Shown here: positions 17,172-26,568 of the stretch, in pieces
How the letters are laid out: the number at the start of each line of letters is the position of its first letter
Numbering within the stretch: position 1 is the stretch's first letter
Assembly (NCBI GenBank): GCA_036267255.1
Contig: DATAWK010000026.1
Location: 1-64,000, forward strand
Reading direction: 5' to 3'
DNA: 64,000 nt
DNA from: DATAWK01 sp036267255
Lineage (GTDB): Bacteria; Acidobacteriota; Terriglobia; Terriglobales; Acidobacteriaceae
Notes under the pieces: model-generated
Database searches by the model: none
Told to the model about the DNA's origin: nothing
Seen by the model: only the letters and a program-made list of their open reading frames with translations
Program-made: the position numbers and the translations under genes

Positions 17172-18131
17172 TCATGCTTTTGGAAACTGAGGAGAAGCTT
17201 CAATCAGGGGAATGGAGGCGCCTTGCTGATCGACGATTTGCGTTGTATAGCCGATTTTCTCCAGAATCTCGCAACAACGATTGGCGGTTAACTGTCCTCC
17301 AACGTAATGAGGCTCGATGATAAGCCGCGGTTTTAATTGCGACAGCAACTCCTTTGAGCTTTCCAGAACCTCGATCTCAGCGCCTTCAATATCCATCTTG
17401 ATAAAGTCGACGCGATGGATTCCATGTTTGGAACAGAAAGCGGCAAGGGTTGTTGTCGGCACTTTGACGATCGTGCCACGCCCAGCTCCTACAATCGAGG
17501 CCGCACTCGAGCCCATCGCGCCTTCACTGGAGAAATCCAACCCGTCTTCATGACACCAGACGGCTTTGTTCACAAGAGTAATGTTGTCGGGCGCACCGCA
17601 ATGCCGGGCTGTCTCAAAGTTCTCCGAAGCGGCTTTGAAATTAACAACATCTGCCTCGAACCCGTAGACCGCGCCTTCTGGTCCAACCAGGCGCGAAAAT
17701 ACCAGAGATGTCAGGCCCACATAAACTCCAAGGTCAAAGACGACATCTCCTGCCTTGAGTTGTGCAAACGAAAGATATTGCTCAAGCGTCGCGTACGGTT
17801 CAGGAATGGATGGAAATAAGATGGGAAAGTGGTCGAAGCCGATTACCTTGTGGTAGCGGGGCCCGCTGAAATCTGCCAAACGTCGGTCCCGTAGCTCGAG
17901 GGGTTTCACCGAGTGAAAATAGAAGTCAAAGAACTGAATGCAATCCTGTATATATATTTGCTGGCCATACCCAAGGCGAAGAACCTCGTCTCCTTTGGAT
18001 AGCTCGATGAACCCTTCTGCGTAACGGATCGCCAGACCGTGGCGCGTTGCTAATTGCTCCACAGATCGATGTTGTAGAGCATTTAAAATGGACTTGGGAA
18101 CAAGTGGCTTTACGAATTTTTTTAAAGACAT
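17172..18131 (-). CDS. FkbM-family SAM-dependent methyltransferase
   Basis: A roughly 320-aa Rossmann-fold methyltransferase. VVFDLGVYVGLTSLVF is the SAM-binding motif I, and VDFIKMDIEGAEIEVLE is the FkbM signature, where the Asp and Glu are conserved. Such enzymes often O-methylate sugars in glycans or glycolipids. The frame is open to a TTG at 18212; I prefer the ATG at 18131 (MSLKKFVKPL), though no strong ribosome-binding site marks either start. No glycan cluster surrounds it. Confidence 0.85.
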   Translation of the reverse strand: MSLKKFVKPLVPKSILNALQHRSVEQLATRHGLAIRYAEGFIELSKGDEVLRLGYGQQIYIQDCIQFFDFYFHSVKPLELRDRRLADFSGPRYHKVIGFDHFPILFPSIPEPYATLEQYLSFAQLKAGDVVFDLGVYVGLTSLVFSRLVGPEGAVYGFEADVVNFKAASENFETARHCGAPDNITLVNKAVWCHEDGLDFSSEGAMGSSAASIVGAGRGTIVKVPTTTLAAFCSKHGIHRVDFIKMDIEGAEIEVLESSKELLSQLKPRLIIEPHYVGGQLTANRCCEILEKIGYTTQIVDQQGASIPLIEASPQFPKA

Positions 18132-18312
18132 AGCCTGAACCAACGATATCATCGCAACATCCACAGGATGGATGCCAGTTTGCTCAACATCGTGAGCAAC
18201 GCGTATAGTCAACAGGTTTCACGCATCCTCTCGGGTTCCGTTGTGCCCGGCCAGTGTTGCGATGATGGATCGCCATGCCGGGTTGTTGTGCAGAAATTTA
18301 GCTGAGGTCGCC

Positions 18313-19398
18313 ATGAATATTCTGTACCGGGTCTGGATCGTTTTTTTCTGTCTATCGTTGCCTGCATTTGCGCAATCCGGCGCCGTCACGGGGGCACTTA
18401 CAGGGCAATCCAAAGCGGAATCGCCCGCGGCCAGTGCCAGCCGTCACATTGCCCTCGACGTCGTTGTCGCCGATTCGTCCGGCAAGCCCATCCCTGGCCT
18501 GCAACAGCAGGACTTCACCGTTCTGGATAACAAGCAGCAGCAGAAAATTCTCTCCTTTCGGGCAGTCGATACAACCACCACAACCGAATCTCCTGCGCAG
18601 ATCATTTTGCTCATCGACATGGTCAACACGTCCTTCCATTCCGTTGCCTATGAGCGAGACCAGATAGAAAAATTTCTCAGCCAAAACGATGGCCACCTCG
18701 CTCACCCCGTATCGATGGTTCTCTTCACCGATACAGGAGCACAAATAGAGAATGGCTCTTCTCAGGACGGACATGCTCTGATTGCAACCCTGAATAAGAA
18801 TGGAACAGCTCTGCGCAGCATCACCCGGTCTACAGGATTTTACGGTGCTGTGGACCGCGTCCAGTTGTCGCTCAATACACTGCGCACGCTTGCCTCCCAT
18901 GAAGCAACGCTGCCAGGCAGGAAAATTGTCGTCTGGATCAGCCCGGGCTGGCCTCTGCTCACCGGACCGCGCATCGATCTCAGCTACAAGGATCAACAGG
19001 GAATCTTCAATTCCATTGCCGCCATTTCAACCGAGCTGCGCCAGGCCCGCATCACGCTCTACAGCGTCGATCCACTGGGGACGTCGGACACAGGTGGATT
19101 TCGACTCGACTATTACCGCACATTTTTAAAGGGCGTCGCGAAACCAACACAGGTGCAGCCGGCGGATCTTGCGTTGCAGGTTCTGGCTTATCAAAGTGGA
19201 GGAAAGGTCTTGAACGCAAGCAACGATGTGGCTGGCGAGATTGCCGCTTGCGCGCAGGACGCAGACGCTTATTACACCCTGTCCTTTGACGCACCTCCGG
19301 CCGACCACGTCAACGAGTACCACGGGCTTCAGGTAATTCTTAACGGCAAGCCCGGACTCAAAGCGCGCACCCGTACCGGATATTATGCCCAGCCATAG
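18313..19398 (+). CDS. VWFA-related exported protein (acidobacterial type)
   Basis: A 361-aa protein with a signal peptide (LYRVWIVFFCLSLPAFA) and a von Willebrand factor A-like domain. It begins at VVADSSGKPIPGLQQQDFTV and continues with IILLIDMVNTS, the degenerate MIDAS of this group, GRKIVVWISPG and YSVDPLG. This layout is that of the VWFA-related family (TIGR03436) common in Acidobacteriota. The role is unknown, presumably envelope or extracellular protein interactions. The start at 18313 precedes a proper signal sequence; the frame is open to 18241. Confidence 0.85.
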   Translation: MNILYRVWIVFFCLSLPAFAQSGAVTGALTGQSKAESPAASASRHIALDVVVADSSGKPIPGLQQQDFTVLDNKQQQKILSFRAVDTTTTTESPAQIILLIDMVNTSFHSVAYERDQIEKFLSQNDGHLAHPVSMVLFTDTGAQIENGSSQDGHALIATLNKNGTALRSITRSTGFYGAVDRVQLSLNTLRTLASHEATLPGRKIVVWISPGWPLLTGPRIDLSYKDQQGIFNSIAAISTELRQARITLYSVDPLGTSDTGGFRLDYYRTFLKGVAKPTQVQPADLALQVLAYQSGGKVLNASNDVAGEIAACAQDADAYYTLSFDAPPADHVNEYHGLQVILNGKPGLKARTRTGYYAQP

Positions 19399-19461
19399 CG
19401 AAGGCCTTGTCGCCCCTGTATGGTGAAGATCAGTTCCATCTGATCCGACCTGGGCCCCGGT

Positions 19462-20034
19462 ATGCCGCCTGAAACAGTCCAACCCGCTGCACCGCATCCA
19501 GCGCGCCCGGAGGAAGAAGCCTCTCTTGCGGACGCGCTGCAGCAATACCGCACAGAATCAGGCCGCACGCTCCAGCAGCTTCTCGATGAGTCGCCGATAC
19601 TGCTGGTATTTCTGCGCCACTTCGGCTGTTCTTTTTGCCGGGAGGCCATCGACCAGGTCGCGCAAATTCAGCCGCAACTGCAGGCGCGTGGAGTCCGTCC
19701 TGTCTTCGTGCATCTGGGCACGCCGGAGCGCGCCAAACCCTACTTCGACTACTATCATCTCTCCAGCGTCGAACGCATCGGCAATCCGGACGGATCGTTA
19801 TATGCGCATCCTGTGTTCCATCTGGAGCGCAGGCATCCGTTCACGTATTTCCTGCAGCCGACGGTCTGGAAAGGTTGGATGCGTACGGTATTCGGCAAGT
19901 ATGGCGTCGGCATGATCCGCGAAGACGCGCATCAAATGCCCGGCGTTTTCTTTCTGCGCGACGGCAGGATCGTGCGTTCTTTCCGCTACAAAACCATCGC
20001 CGACCAGCCGAACTATCTCAAGCTCGCTGCCTGA
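19462..20034 (+). CDS. Thioredoxin-fold peroxiredoxin-like protein (AhpC/TSA, SelL-related)
   Basis: A 190-aa cytosolic protein without a signal peptide. LLVFLRHFGCSFCRE carries a CxxC redox motif near residue 55, followed by the FVHLGTPERAKPYFDYY helix and a late PGVFFLRDGRIVRSF strand pair. This is the arrangement of the AhpC/TSA-2 (SelL-related) group. The exact partner or peroxide substrate is unknown. Confidence 0.78.
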   Translation: MPPETVQPAAPHPARPEEEASLADALQQYRTESGRTLQQLLDESPILLVFLRHFGCSFCREAIDQVAQIQPQLQARGVRPVFVHLGTPERAKPYFDYYHLSSVERIGNPDGSLYAHPVFHLERRHPFTYFLQPTVWKGWMRTVFGKYGVGMIREDAHQMPGVFFLRDGRIVRSFRYKTIADQPNYLKLAA

Positions 20035-20089
20035 GGCATGCGCTTTCTGGCAATAAGAGACAAAGATTTCTGGAAATTCTGGAGGGGTC

Positions 20090-20329
20090 ATGCCTTACAT
20101 CTACATCGACAAAGTCCTGAACGAACTGCGCGACGAGCTGCTTTCGGCCATGCACGCAGCTGTCGAACGCGAACTCCGTCAGGGCAGAGTGGATGTTAAC
20201 AAGCTGTATCGGTCTTTCACCCGCGCTGCGGCTGGCAAGTGTTCCAACCCCGTGCGTGTCTCCGACCGCTGTATCGAAACCGGCGGTACGAAAACTAAAA
20301 AAACGCGCTCTACGCCACCCAGCGAATAA
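20090..20329 (+). CDS. Small hypothetical protein (79 aa)
   Basis: A strong GGAGGGG lies just before the ATG at 20090, which supports a real gene. The N-terminal half is an amphipathic helix (MPYIYIDKVLNELRDELL and VERELRQGRVDVNKLYRSFTRA, quoted in part). The tail is basic and Thr/Lys rich (GGTKTKKTRS). Two cysteines flank VRVSDR. I do not recognise a family. It is 55 bases downstream of the thioredoxin-like gene and may share its transcript. Confidence 0.6.
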   Translation: MPYIYIDKVLNELRDELLSAMHAAVERELRQGRVDVNKLYRSFTRAAAGKCSNPVRVSDRCIETGGTKTKKTRSTPPSE

Positions 20330-20435
20330 AATTTCCATGCAGTCTTCGTTCTCCGCGGCTCTTCGTCCACAGCGCGGATTCCATTCACCGTAAACGTCCG
20401 AGCATCGCGACACATCGCACGCTACCATACCAAGT

Positions 20436-21950
20436 ATGTGTGCTAAATCCACCGATAAAAGCGTACTCCCCTTCGACCGCAGCCTTTTCCAGCCCGGCCA
20501 GCGTGTCTGCGTCGCTGTCTCCGGAGGCGCGGATTCCACAGCATTGCTGCGCACCTTGTTCGCTGCGCGACAGGAACTCGGCATCGTGCTGTCGGTGGTG
20601 CATGTCCAGCATGGCATTCGTGGCGCCGATGCCGATGCCGACGCCGCCTTTGTCGTCGCGCTCGCTGCCCAGCTTGGTCTGCCCTGTGAAGTAGTTCGCG
20701 TCGATACGCCCGCGTACGCCGCTGCCCAACAGGCATCGCTCGAAACAGCGGCCCGCAACCTGCGCTACGGCGTCTTCTGGGACATCCTGCAAACGAAGCA
20801 GGCCGACGTGCTCACCACGGCCCATACGCTCGACGATCAGGCCGAAACGGTACTGATGAAGCTGCTGCGCGGGGCCTGGACGGAGGGCCTGAGCGGCATC
20901 CATCCTGTTTTGCTTGCGCCGGAAATCGCTGCCAATCGCGAAGTATCCAGCACCGCAAACAAAATCGTCCGGCCCTTACTGGCTGTCCGCCGCGTGGAGA
21001 TCGAAGCCTACCTGCGTGCGCTTGGCCAGACCACATTGGGCCTGCCTTGGTGCGAAGACGCCAGCAATCGCGACCTGGCTCATACGCGCAATCGTGTGCG
21101 GCATCATCTGTTGCCGTTGCTGCGGGAGTTCAATCCAGGGTTGGAGGAGCAACTCGCCCGCATGGCGACCCTGGCTCGCGATGAAGAGGCGTATTGGCAG
21201 GGAGAGCTGGCGCGCATTCTGCCGGGGTTGTTGCTGCCGGGCAAGCCGGTGCGTGGCGGCGGACGCAGCGTCTCTACGGAACCCGGTCATGCTTCGCTTG
21301 CTGTTGAGGTACAGCGGCTGAGGGCCTATGGCCCTGCGGTACGCCGCCGCGTTTTGCGCGCCGCAGCCGAGCAATTAAGTCCGGACCAGTCCAGCGGCGC
21401 AATCGACTTCGATCACACGGAATCTTTGCTCCGTCTGCTGGAAGGCCCAGCTACCGGCGCAACCCGCCGCCTGCAACTGGCTGGCGGTCTCCACGCCGAA
21501 CGCAGTGCGCGGGAGCTGCGCCTGGAACGCATTCCCTTGGAGCGCATCCCTGCGGACTCTTCCGATTCAGCAAACCCTCCCTGCCCGGAGTACAGCTTGC
21601 CTGTTCCCGGCTCGGTGGACGCTGTGGCCCGCGGCCTGCATTTTACGGCGACCGTTGCACCGTCGGACCATCCTGCTAACCATCCCGCCGCTCCCGCCGT
21701 CTTACCAGCGGCAACCGTCCGTGCATGGCAGCCGGGAGATCGTGTCACGCTGCAACATTCGCGCGGCCCCAGAAAGGTGAAAGAGGTGCTGGAGCGCATG
21801 CAGGTGCGCGGCAGGGAGCGCCAAAACTGGCCCGTTGTTGTGTGGCAGGGCAGCATCCTTTGGATGCAAGGGGTTGCCGTTGCACCGATCTCTGGCCAGG
21901 GCCCCCAGATCACTATTCGCGCTTTCCCAATAAGCGACGGAGAACAATAG
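20436..21950 (+). CDS. tilS: tRNA(Ile)-lysidine synthase
   Basis: Modifies C34 of the CAU-anticodon tRNA-Ile to lysidine, so that it reads AUA. The PP-loop ATP site VSGGADS is at residues 28-34, and LTTAHTLDDQAETVLM and NRVRHHLLPLLREFNPG are family signatures. The C-terminal region includes the tRNA-binding domain (VTLQHSRGPRKVKEVL). At 504 aa it is on the long side, with a Pro/Ala-rich spacer near residues 375-420. It precedes ftsH, an order common in bacteria. Confidence 0.93.
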   Translation: MCAKSTDKSVLPFDRSLFQPGQRVCVAVSGGADSTALLRTLFAARQELGIVLSVVHVQHGIRGADADADAAFVVALAAQLGLPCEVVRVDTPAYAAAQQASLETAARNLRYGVFWDILQTKQADVLTTAHTLDDQAETVLMKLLRGAWTEGLSGIHPVLLAPEIAANREVSSTANKIVRPLLAVRRVEIEAYLRALGQTTLGLPWCEDASNRDLAHTRNRVRHHLLPLLREFNPGLEEQLARMATLARDEEAYWQGELARILPGLLLPGKPVRGGGRSVSTEPGHASLAVEVQRLRAYGPAVRRRVLRAAAEQLSPDQSSGAIDFDHTESLLRLLEGPATGATRRLQLAGGLHAERSARELRLERIPLERIPADSSDSANPPCPEYSLPVPGSVDAVARGLHFTATVAPSDHPANHPAAPAVLPAATVRAWQPGDRVTLQHSRGPRKVKEVLERMQVRGRERQNWPVVVWQGSILWMQGVAVAPISGQGPQITIRAFPISDGEQ

Positions 21951-22154
21951 AAAATCACAGTTCCATTGCTTCCCCGCAGAGGAGTGTCGATTGCCATTCC
22001 CCGGGGTCTAATTTTCCTCAGCTTCCCGTCGTCCGGAGAGTAGAATTTAAGTACGAGTGATTCGAATACGCATTCCGCTGTATGGAAGGCTTTTCTACTG
22101 CGCTGGTACTTTTTTCGGGCGCAGGCATCTATCGTAGTAGACGGTGTAATTTAA

Positions 22155-22171
22155 GGCAGGGAATCCCTGCC
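22155..22171. other. 17-bp palindrome upstream of ftsH
   Basis: GGCAGGGA-A-TCCCTGCC is a perfect 8-1-8 inverted repeat in the 291-bp tilS-ftsH gap, 71 bases before the ftsH start. No T-run follows. It could be an operator or an mRNA hairpin; there is no further evidence. Confidence 0.35.
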
Positions 22172-22241
22172 CGGACAGCTTTCAGGGTGAGATCCGGGGA
22201 ACCTTCCGGAGCGTACTGAAAGGGAGAATCGAGGATAGTTC

Positions 22242-24149
22242 GTGAATTCGACGGTTAAACAAGTTCTTTTCTGGGTGCTCATCGGCACCTGCCTCATTGT
22301 GCTGTGGCAGGTTGTCCAGCATGGAGCAGGTACCGGTAAAGATCAGGAAGTTGCTTTCTCCAAGTTCATGACCGATGCCCAGCAGGGCCAGATATCGGAC
22401 GTGACCGTCGTGAACAGCGAAGTGCATGGGCACTATCGCGCCGACAAGGAAGCATTCCATACCATTATTCCGGCGAATTATCCGGACATGTACAAAGTGC
22501 TGCAGGACCACCAGGTTACGGTAACGGTCAAGGACACCTCCGGCAGCACGTGGCTCAATATTCTCATTCAGTTCTCGCCGTTCATCCTGTTGGGAGCGCT
22601 GTGGTACTTCATGATCCGCCAGATGCAGAGCGGCGGCAACAAGGCCATGTCGTTCGGCAAGAGCCGTGCGCGATTGCTTTCCATGCAGCAAAAGAAGGTC
22701 ACATTTAAAGATGTGGCCGGGGCGGATGAAGCCAAGGATGAACTCAAGGAAATCATCGAGTTTCTCCGGGAGTCGCAGAAGTTCCAGAAGCTGGGCGGAC
22801 GCATCCCCAAGGGCGTTCTGCTGGTTGGCCCTCCGGGAACCGGCAAAACATTGCTGGCCCGTGCTGTGGCCGGGGAAGCGAATGTTCCATTCTTCTCCAT
22901 CTCCGGTTCCGATTTTGTTGAAATGTTTGTCGGCGTCGGCGCCAGCCGCGTGCGTGATCTGTTTGAGCAGGGAAAAAAGAACGCTCCCTGCATCATCTTC
23001 ATCGATGAAATCGATGCGGTCGGACGGCATCGTGGCGCTGGTCTGGGTGGTGGACACGACGAGCGCGAGCAAACCCTGAACCAGTTGCTGGTAGAGATGG
23101 ATGGTTTTGAGGCGAATGACGGCGTGATTCTGATCGCTGCCACTAACCGGCCAGACGTTCTCGATCCTGCATTGCTGCGTCCCGGCCGTTTCGATCGCCG
23201 TGTCATTGTTGGCCGGCCTGATGTTCGTGGCCGCGAAGAAATCCTGCGCGTCCACGCCAAGAAGGTTCCGATTGCAGAGGACGTTGATCTGCGCATTCTG
23301 GCCCGCGGCACACCGGGATTCACCGGCGCTGATCTGGCCAATATGGTGAACGAGGCCGCTATCAGTGCTGCGCGCGCCAACCGCAAAATGGCCATCATGT
23401 ATGACTTTGAGGCAGCCAAGGACAAGGTGCTGATGGGCGCCGAACGCAAGTCCATGCTGTTGAGCGACGAAGAAAAGAAAGTGACGGCCTATCATGAGGC
23501 TGGCCACACTGTTGTCGCAGCCATGCGGGATCATGCCGATCCATTGCATAAGGTCACGATCATTCCTCGCGGTATGGCACTGGGCTTGACCATGCAGTTG
23601 CCGGAGGATGACAAGCATACGGTCACCAAGGAATATCTCGAAACACAGTTGGCCATCCTGATGGGCGGCCGTTGTGCCGAGGAGATTTTTCTGGGAAAAA
23701 TCACGACCGGCGCTGGCAACGATATCGAGCGCTCTACGGAATTGGCCCGCAAGATGGTTTGCGAGTACGGTATGAGCCGGCTTGGCCCGTTGACCTTTGG
23801 CAAAAAGGAAGAGCAGATTTTCCTGGGACGCGAGATTTCTCAGCATCGCGACTTCAGTGAAGAGACAGCTCGCCAGATTGACGGCGAGGTCCGCACACTG
23901 GTCGATATGGGATATCAGTCCGCACACAGCCTGCTCGAAAACAATCAGCCCATCATGCATCGCATGGCCGCGGCGTTGTTGGAACGGGAAACTCTCGATG
24001 CAACGGAAATTCGCATGCTGATTGAGGGCAAAGATCTGCCGCCGATGCGTACACCGAACGATGGTACCGGTGGCGATATCCAGCATGTGCTGAAGCCGGA
24101 TTCGAATCGTGCGCCGGGCTTTGCGGGCGAACAACCTTCACCGGCATAG
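22242..24149 (+). CDS. ftsH: ATP-dependent zinc metalloprotease FtsH
   Basis: Membrane-anchored AAA+ protease that degrades misfolded membrane proteins and selected regulators. Transmembrane helices are at about residues 6-24 and 106-124, flanking a periplasmic domain. Walker A GPPGTGKT is at 196-203, Walker B IIFIDEID at 251-258, and the zinc site HEAGH at 418-422. The C-terminus is a flexible Gly/Pro-rich tail. The length is 635 aa, as expected. The GTG start at 22242 follows GAGGAT. A strong terminator follows the gene. Confidence 0.97.
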   Translation: MNSTVKQVLFWVLIGTCLIVLWQVVQHGAGTGKDQEVAFSKFMTDAQQGQISDVTVVNSEVHGHYRADKEAFHTIIPANYPDMYKVLQDHQVTVTVKDTSGSTWLNILIQFSPFILLGALWYFMIRQMQSGGNKAMSFGKSRARLLSMQQKKVTFKDVAGADEAKDELKEIIEFLRESQKFQKLGGRIPKGVLLVGPPGTGKTLLARAVAGEANVPFFSISGSDFVEMFVGVGASRVRDLFEQGKKNAPCIIFIDEIDAVGRHRGAGLGGGHDEREQTLNQLLVEMDGFEANDGVILIAATNRPDVLDPALLRPGRFDRRVIVGRPDVRGREEILRVHAKKVPIAEDVDLRILARGTPGFTGADLANMVNEAAISAARANRKMAIMYDFEAAKDKVLMGAERKSMLLSDEEKKVTAYHEAGHTVVAAMRDHADPLHKVTIIPRGMALGLTMQLPEDDKHTVTKEYLETQLAILMGGRCAEEIFLGKITTGAGNDIERSTELARKMVCEYGMSRLGPLTFGKKEEQIFLGREISQHRDFSEETARQIDGEVRTLVDMGYQSAHSLLENNQPIMHRMAAALLERETLDATEIRMLIEGKDLPPMRTPNDGTGGDIQHVLKPDSNRAPGFAGEQPSPA

Positions 24150-24174
24150 CGCTTGATCATGGCAGTAACGGAAC

Positions 24175-24209
24175 AAAGAAGGCAGCCTTTTCCGGCTGCC
24201 TTCTTTCAT
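24175..24209 (+). terminator. Intrinsic terminator after ftsH
   Basis: AAAGAAGGCAGCC (24175-24187) pairs perfectly with GGCTGCCTTCTTT (24194-24206) around a TTTTCC loop, with T residues at the end of the right arm. It lies 26 bases after the ftsH stop. Confidence 0.88.
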
Positions 24210-24254
24210 TGCCGGGTCATGAAGTCCGTACAATAGAAATTGCTTCCAACGATT

Positions 24255-24776
24255 ATGCGTTCTGTTCTCGTCTTTTTATGCGCGCTTTCGCTTTGTATTA
24301 CCGGCTGCGGCTATCACACGGCTGGTGCGGCAACCCATCTGCCGCCGGATCTTTCCTCTATCGCGGTTCCCATCTTTCAGACCAGGGTGCAGAATTATCA
24401 CACCGAGGTTGCCTTCACAAAAGCGGTGATCGACGAATTGACGAGCCGGACGAATTACCACGTTATTTCCAGCGATCATCCTGGAGCGGCGGATGCGACT
24501 CTCTTCGGAACCATCCTGACCGAGGTTTACACGCCGCTGACCTATAACTCGCAGACCGGGCAGTCGTCCAGCTACCTGATTACCATTACGGCGAAGGTGG
24601 TGCTGACGGATAATGACGGTAAAGTGTTGTATCAAAACTCCAATTACCTCTTTCGGCAGCAGTATCAATCGACGCAGGACCTGACCAGTTTTATTCAGGA
24701 AGATGGACCGGCGGTGCATCGCCTGGCACACGATTTTTCTGAGGCTTTGGTGGGCGATATTCTGAATTCCTTCTAA
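24255..24776 (+). CDS. lptE: LptE-family outer-membrane LPS-assembly lipoprotein
   Basis: A 173-aa lipoprotein that plugs LptD and helps deliver lipopolysaccharide to the outer leaflet. The signal sequence ends in a lipobox-like ITGC followed by GYHTAG, the usual LptE opening. SSIAVPIFQT and VNELTSR-like (here VIDELTSRTNYHV) patterns are typical. The frame begins at a TTG (24240), but the ATG at 24255 leads directly into the signal peptide. It is followed within 31 bases by holA, as in many bacteria. Confidence 0.85.
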   Translation: MRSVLVFLCALSLCITGCGYHTAGAATHLPPDLSSIAVPIFQTRVQNYHTEVAFTKAVIDELTSRTNYHVISSDHPGAADATLFGTILTEVYTPLTYNSQTGQSSSYLITITAKVVLTDNDGKVLYQNSNYLFRQQYQSTQDLTSFIQEDGPAVHRLAHDFSEALVGDILNSF

Positions 24777-24807
24777 CGTGTTGCAAACAAATGCGAAGCG
24801 AGAGGCA

Positions 24808-25935
24808 ATGACGACGCAACTGGGTGGCAGTTTCGCAGCGGTGCGACGCTTTCTGGCGGAAATTGGCAGCGATCAACGCCGCGCAGGCTATGTTTTGCTT
24901 GGAGATGCGGCATTTTTTCAGCAGCAATGCCGGCAGGGAATTCTGGACGCTTTGGTGGATCCGTCGCTGCGCGATTTTTGCGTTTCGGAAGTGGTGCTGG
25001 GTGAGCTAAGTGTATTCGATGCAATCGATAGCGCACGTACGCCGTCGTTGATGGCACCCTTTCAAGTGATCTTTGTGCGGAACGTGAAAACGCTGTACCA
25101 GCGCGGATCGAAGAAGGAAGAATTTGCCGCGATCGAGGCCTATTTCCGCGACCCGAACCCCCAGGCAATGATGGTCTATGTTGCTGATACTATTCATCTT
25201 CCGGCGGATGTCCGGCGTATGGATATGCAGGACAAAGAGCAGTATGAAAAGATCCGGGAGACGCTGGGAGAGCATTGTGGGATGGTCGAATTGGCGGAGG
25301 CGAGCGAAGCCGACGCGATGCGCTGGGTGACGGAAACAACAGAAAAGGCTGGAGTTACGTGCGAGACCGACGCTGCGCGCGAGCTGGTGGATGCGCTGCA
25401 TGGGGAGATGATGAGCATTGCGGCGGAGGTGGAAAAGCTGCTGCTGTACGTGACGGGGCGGAAAAGTATCACGCTGGAAGATGTTGAAACGATGGTGGAT
25501 ACGGCGCGGCAGCGGTCGCTGTATGAGCTGACGGATGCGATTTCTCTGCACGATAAAACGCGGGCATTGTTGCTTTTACAGGGGTTTTTGAATGCCAGCG
25601 ACGGCGGCGACGAAGCGGCGATTGGCCATATCTATATGATGTCGCGGACGTTACGGCAGATGCTGGTGGTGCTGGAGAAGAATGTGCGCGATTCGCGGGC
25701 GATCTGGCAGGCGCTGTGGCCGGGCTTCCGGGTGGCTCCGTTTGCCGTGGATGACCTGATCCGGCAGGCGCGCAGGTATAAGAATCGCAAGGACTTAATG
25801 CGCATGATCGAGCGCGTGGCACAGGCCGACCGGGAGGTGCGCTCGTCGCCGGTGGATAAACGGCTGGTGCTGGAACAACTGGTGATAGACCTGGCAAATG
25901 AGGGTGTTGTAAACGCTTACGTCGGCAGCCGGTGA
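24808..25935 (+). CDS. holA: DNA polymerase III subunit delta
   Basis: Clamp-loader subunit that opens the beta clamp. The 375-aa protein shows the HolA pattern: YVLLGDAAFFQQQC near the N-terminus, an AAA+-like core without Walker motifs, and the C-terminal collar helices (ITLEDVETMVDTARQRSLYELTDAI, quoted in part). The frame is open to a GTG at 24778 just after the lptE stop. The ATG at 24808 has GCGAGAGG before it and is preferred. Confidence 0.9.
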   Translation: MTTQLGGSFAAVRRFLAEIGSDQRRAGYVLLGDAAFFQQQCRQGILDALVDPSLRDFCVSEVVLGELSVFDAIDSARTPSLMAPFQVIFVRNVKTLYQRGSKKEEFAAIEAYFRDPNPQAMMVYVADTIHLPADVRRMDMQDKEQYEKIRETLGEHCGMVELAEASEADAMRWVTETTEKAGVTCETDAARELVDALHGEMMSIAAEVEKLLLYVTGRKSITLEDVETMVDTARQRSLYELTDAISLHDKTRALLLLQGFLNASDGGDEAAIGHIYMMSRTLRQMLVVLEKNVRDSRAIWQALWPGFRVAPFAVDDLIRQARRYKNRKDLMRMIERVAQADREVRSSPVDKRLVLEQLVIDLANEGVVNAYVGSR

Positions 25936-25983
25936 TAGGGAAAACCGATCGATCAAGAGAGATTGATAGGAAATTCCTATCGA

Positions 25984-26120
25984 TGGCGTAATTTTCTGTG
26001 GGGGGCGCATTTTCCTGTGGGGACGCAATTTCTTGCGGGGCCTAATTTCCTGCGGAGCGTAGTTTCTCGCGAGGCGCAATTTTCTGCGGAGCGTGGTTTC
26101 CTGCCGGACGTGGTTGCGAC
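25984..26120. repeat. Degenerate tandem array, about eight 17-19-bp units
   Basis: Units share the plan GCG-AATTTTCTGCGGGG with substitutions, for example at 26015-26030, 26033-26048, 26076-26091 and 26093-26108. The array begins about 48 bases after holA. Translated on the minus strand it gives an Arg/Lys-rich low-complexity frame, which I do not regard as a gene. Confidence 0.75.
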
Positions 26121-26134
26121 GTTTCCGGCGGTCC

Positions 26135-26275
26135 GACGAGCAGGCGTTCGTCTTCGATGTGGCTGCCGAAGTGCGAGGTTCGGGTGAGGGCGGCGGCGAG
26201 AATCCAGGTGCCTCCGACACACGGGTCGCGTGACCGAGCAAGGCATGCCACTTGCGGTGCGTGGGGATTGCGAAG
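26135..26275 (-). pseudogene. Collapsed remnant of an EamA-family transporter gene
   Basis: On the minus strand, about 26230-26275 encodes PTHRKWHALLGHA, like the N-terminus (PTHRTQHALLGYT) of the intact EamA gene at 45949-46875. About 26135-26225 encodes CVGGTWILAAALT and EDERLLV, like that gene's C-terminus (WVGGTLILAAAVT, ENERLLA). The two ends are joined with a frame change, and some 260 codons are missing. This is an internally deleted paralogue. The 26276-26568 stretch to its right holds no gene I can support. Confidence 0.7.
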
Positions 26276-26568
26276 GGTCTGCGGTGCAAAAAGAAATTGC
26301 GGTTGCTGAGGATGGAGGATGGATTCGAGGTTCCTGCTGCAATAAGGCGAGTTCTTTTCTGCGTTGCCGACAATTCGGAAGTTAAGGACGATAAGCGCGT
26401 TTGTCGAGACCAATCCACAGGCAAAGGTTGCTTCTGAGTCTCATTTTGTGCTCAGGTTTTTCCATACCCGCAATTATGGGTGCTAGTGGACTCTGCCACA
26501 GTCCTCATGTGTGGTGACACGGGCGAGGGCTAATAGCCACGCGGCTTATAGTGGATGGGGTAAAGGCT
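26276..26568. other. Intergenic region before the KAP NTPase
   Basis: No gene is supported here. Part of it (about 26320-26375, GATTCGAGGTT ... TTGCCGAC) resembles about 29128-29175 (GATTCGCGGTT ... TTGCCGAT), so it belongs to the dispersed intergenic repeat material of this region. No clear promoter for the following gene was found. Confidence 0.5.

Noticed and set aside
25984..26120. CRISPR array
   Set aside because: Units abut without unique spacers, are too degenerate, and no cas gene is nearby. The arrays at 29226, 48855 and 58603 fail for the same reason.
25795..26424. 209-codon minus-strand frame after holA
   Set aside because: It overlaps the holA 3' end, the tandem array and the EamA remnant in mixed frames. 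The Arg/Lys-rich part merely translates the repeats.
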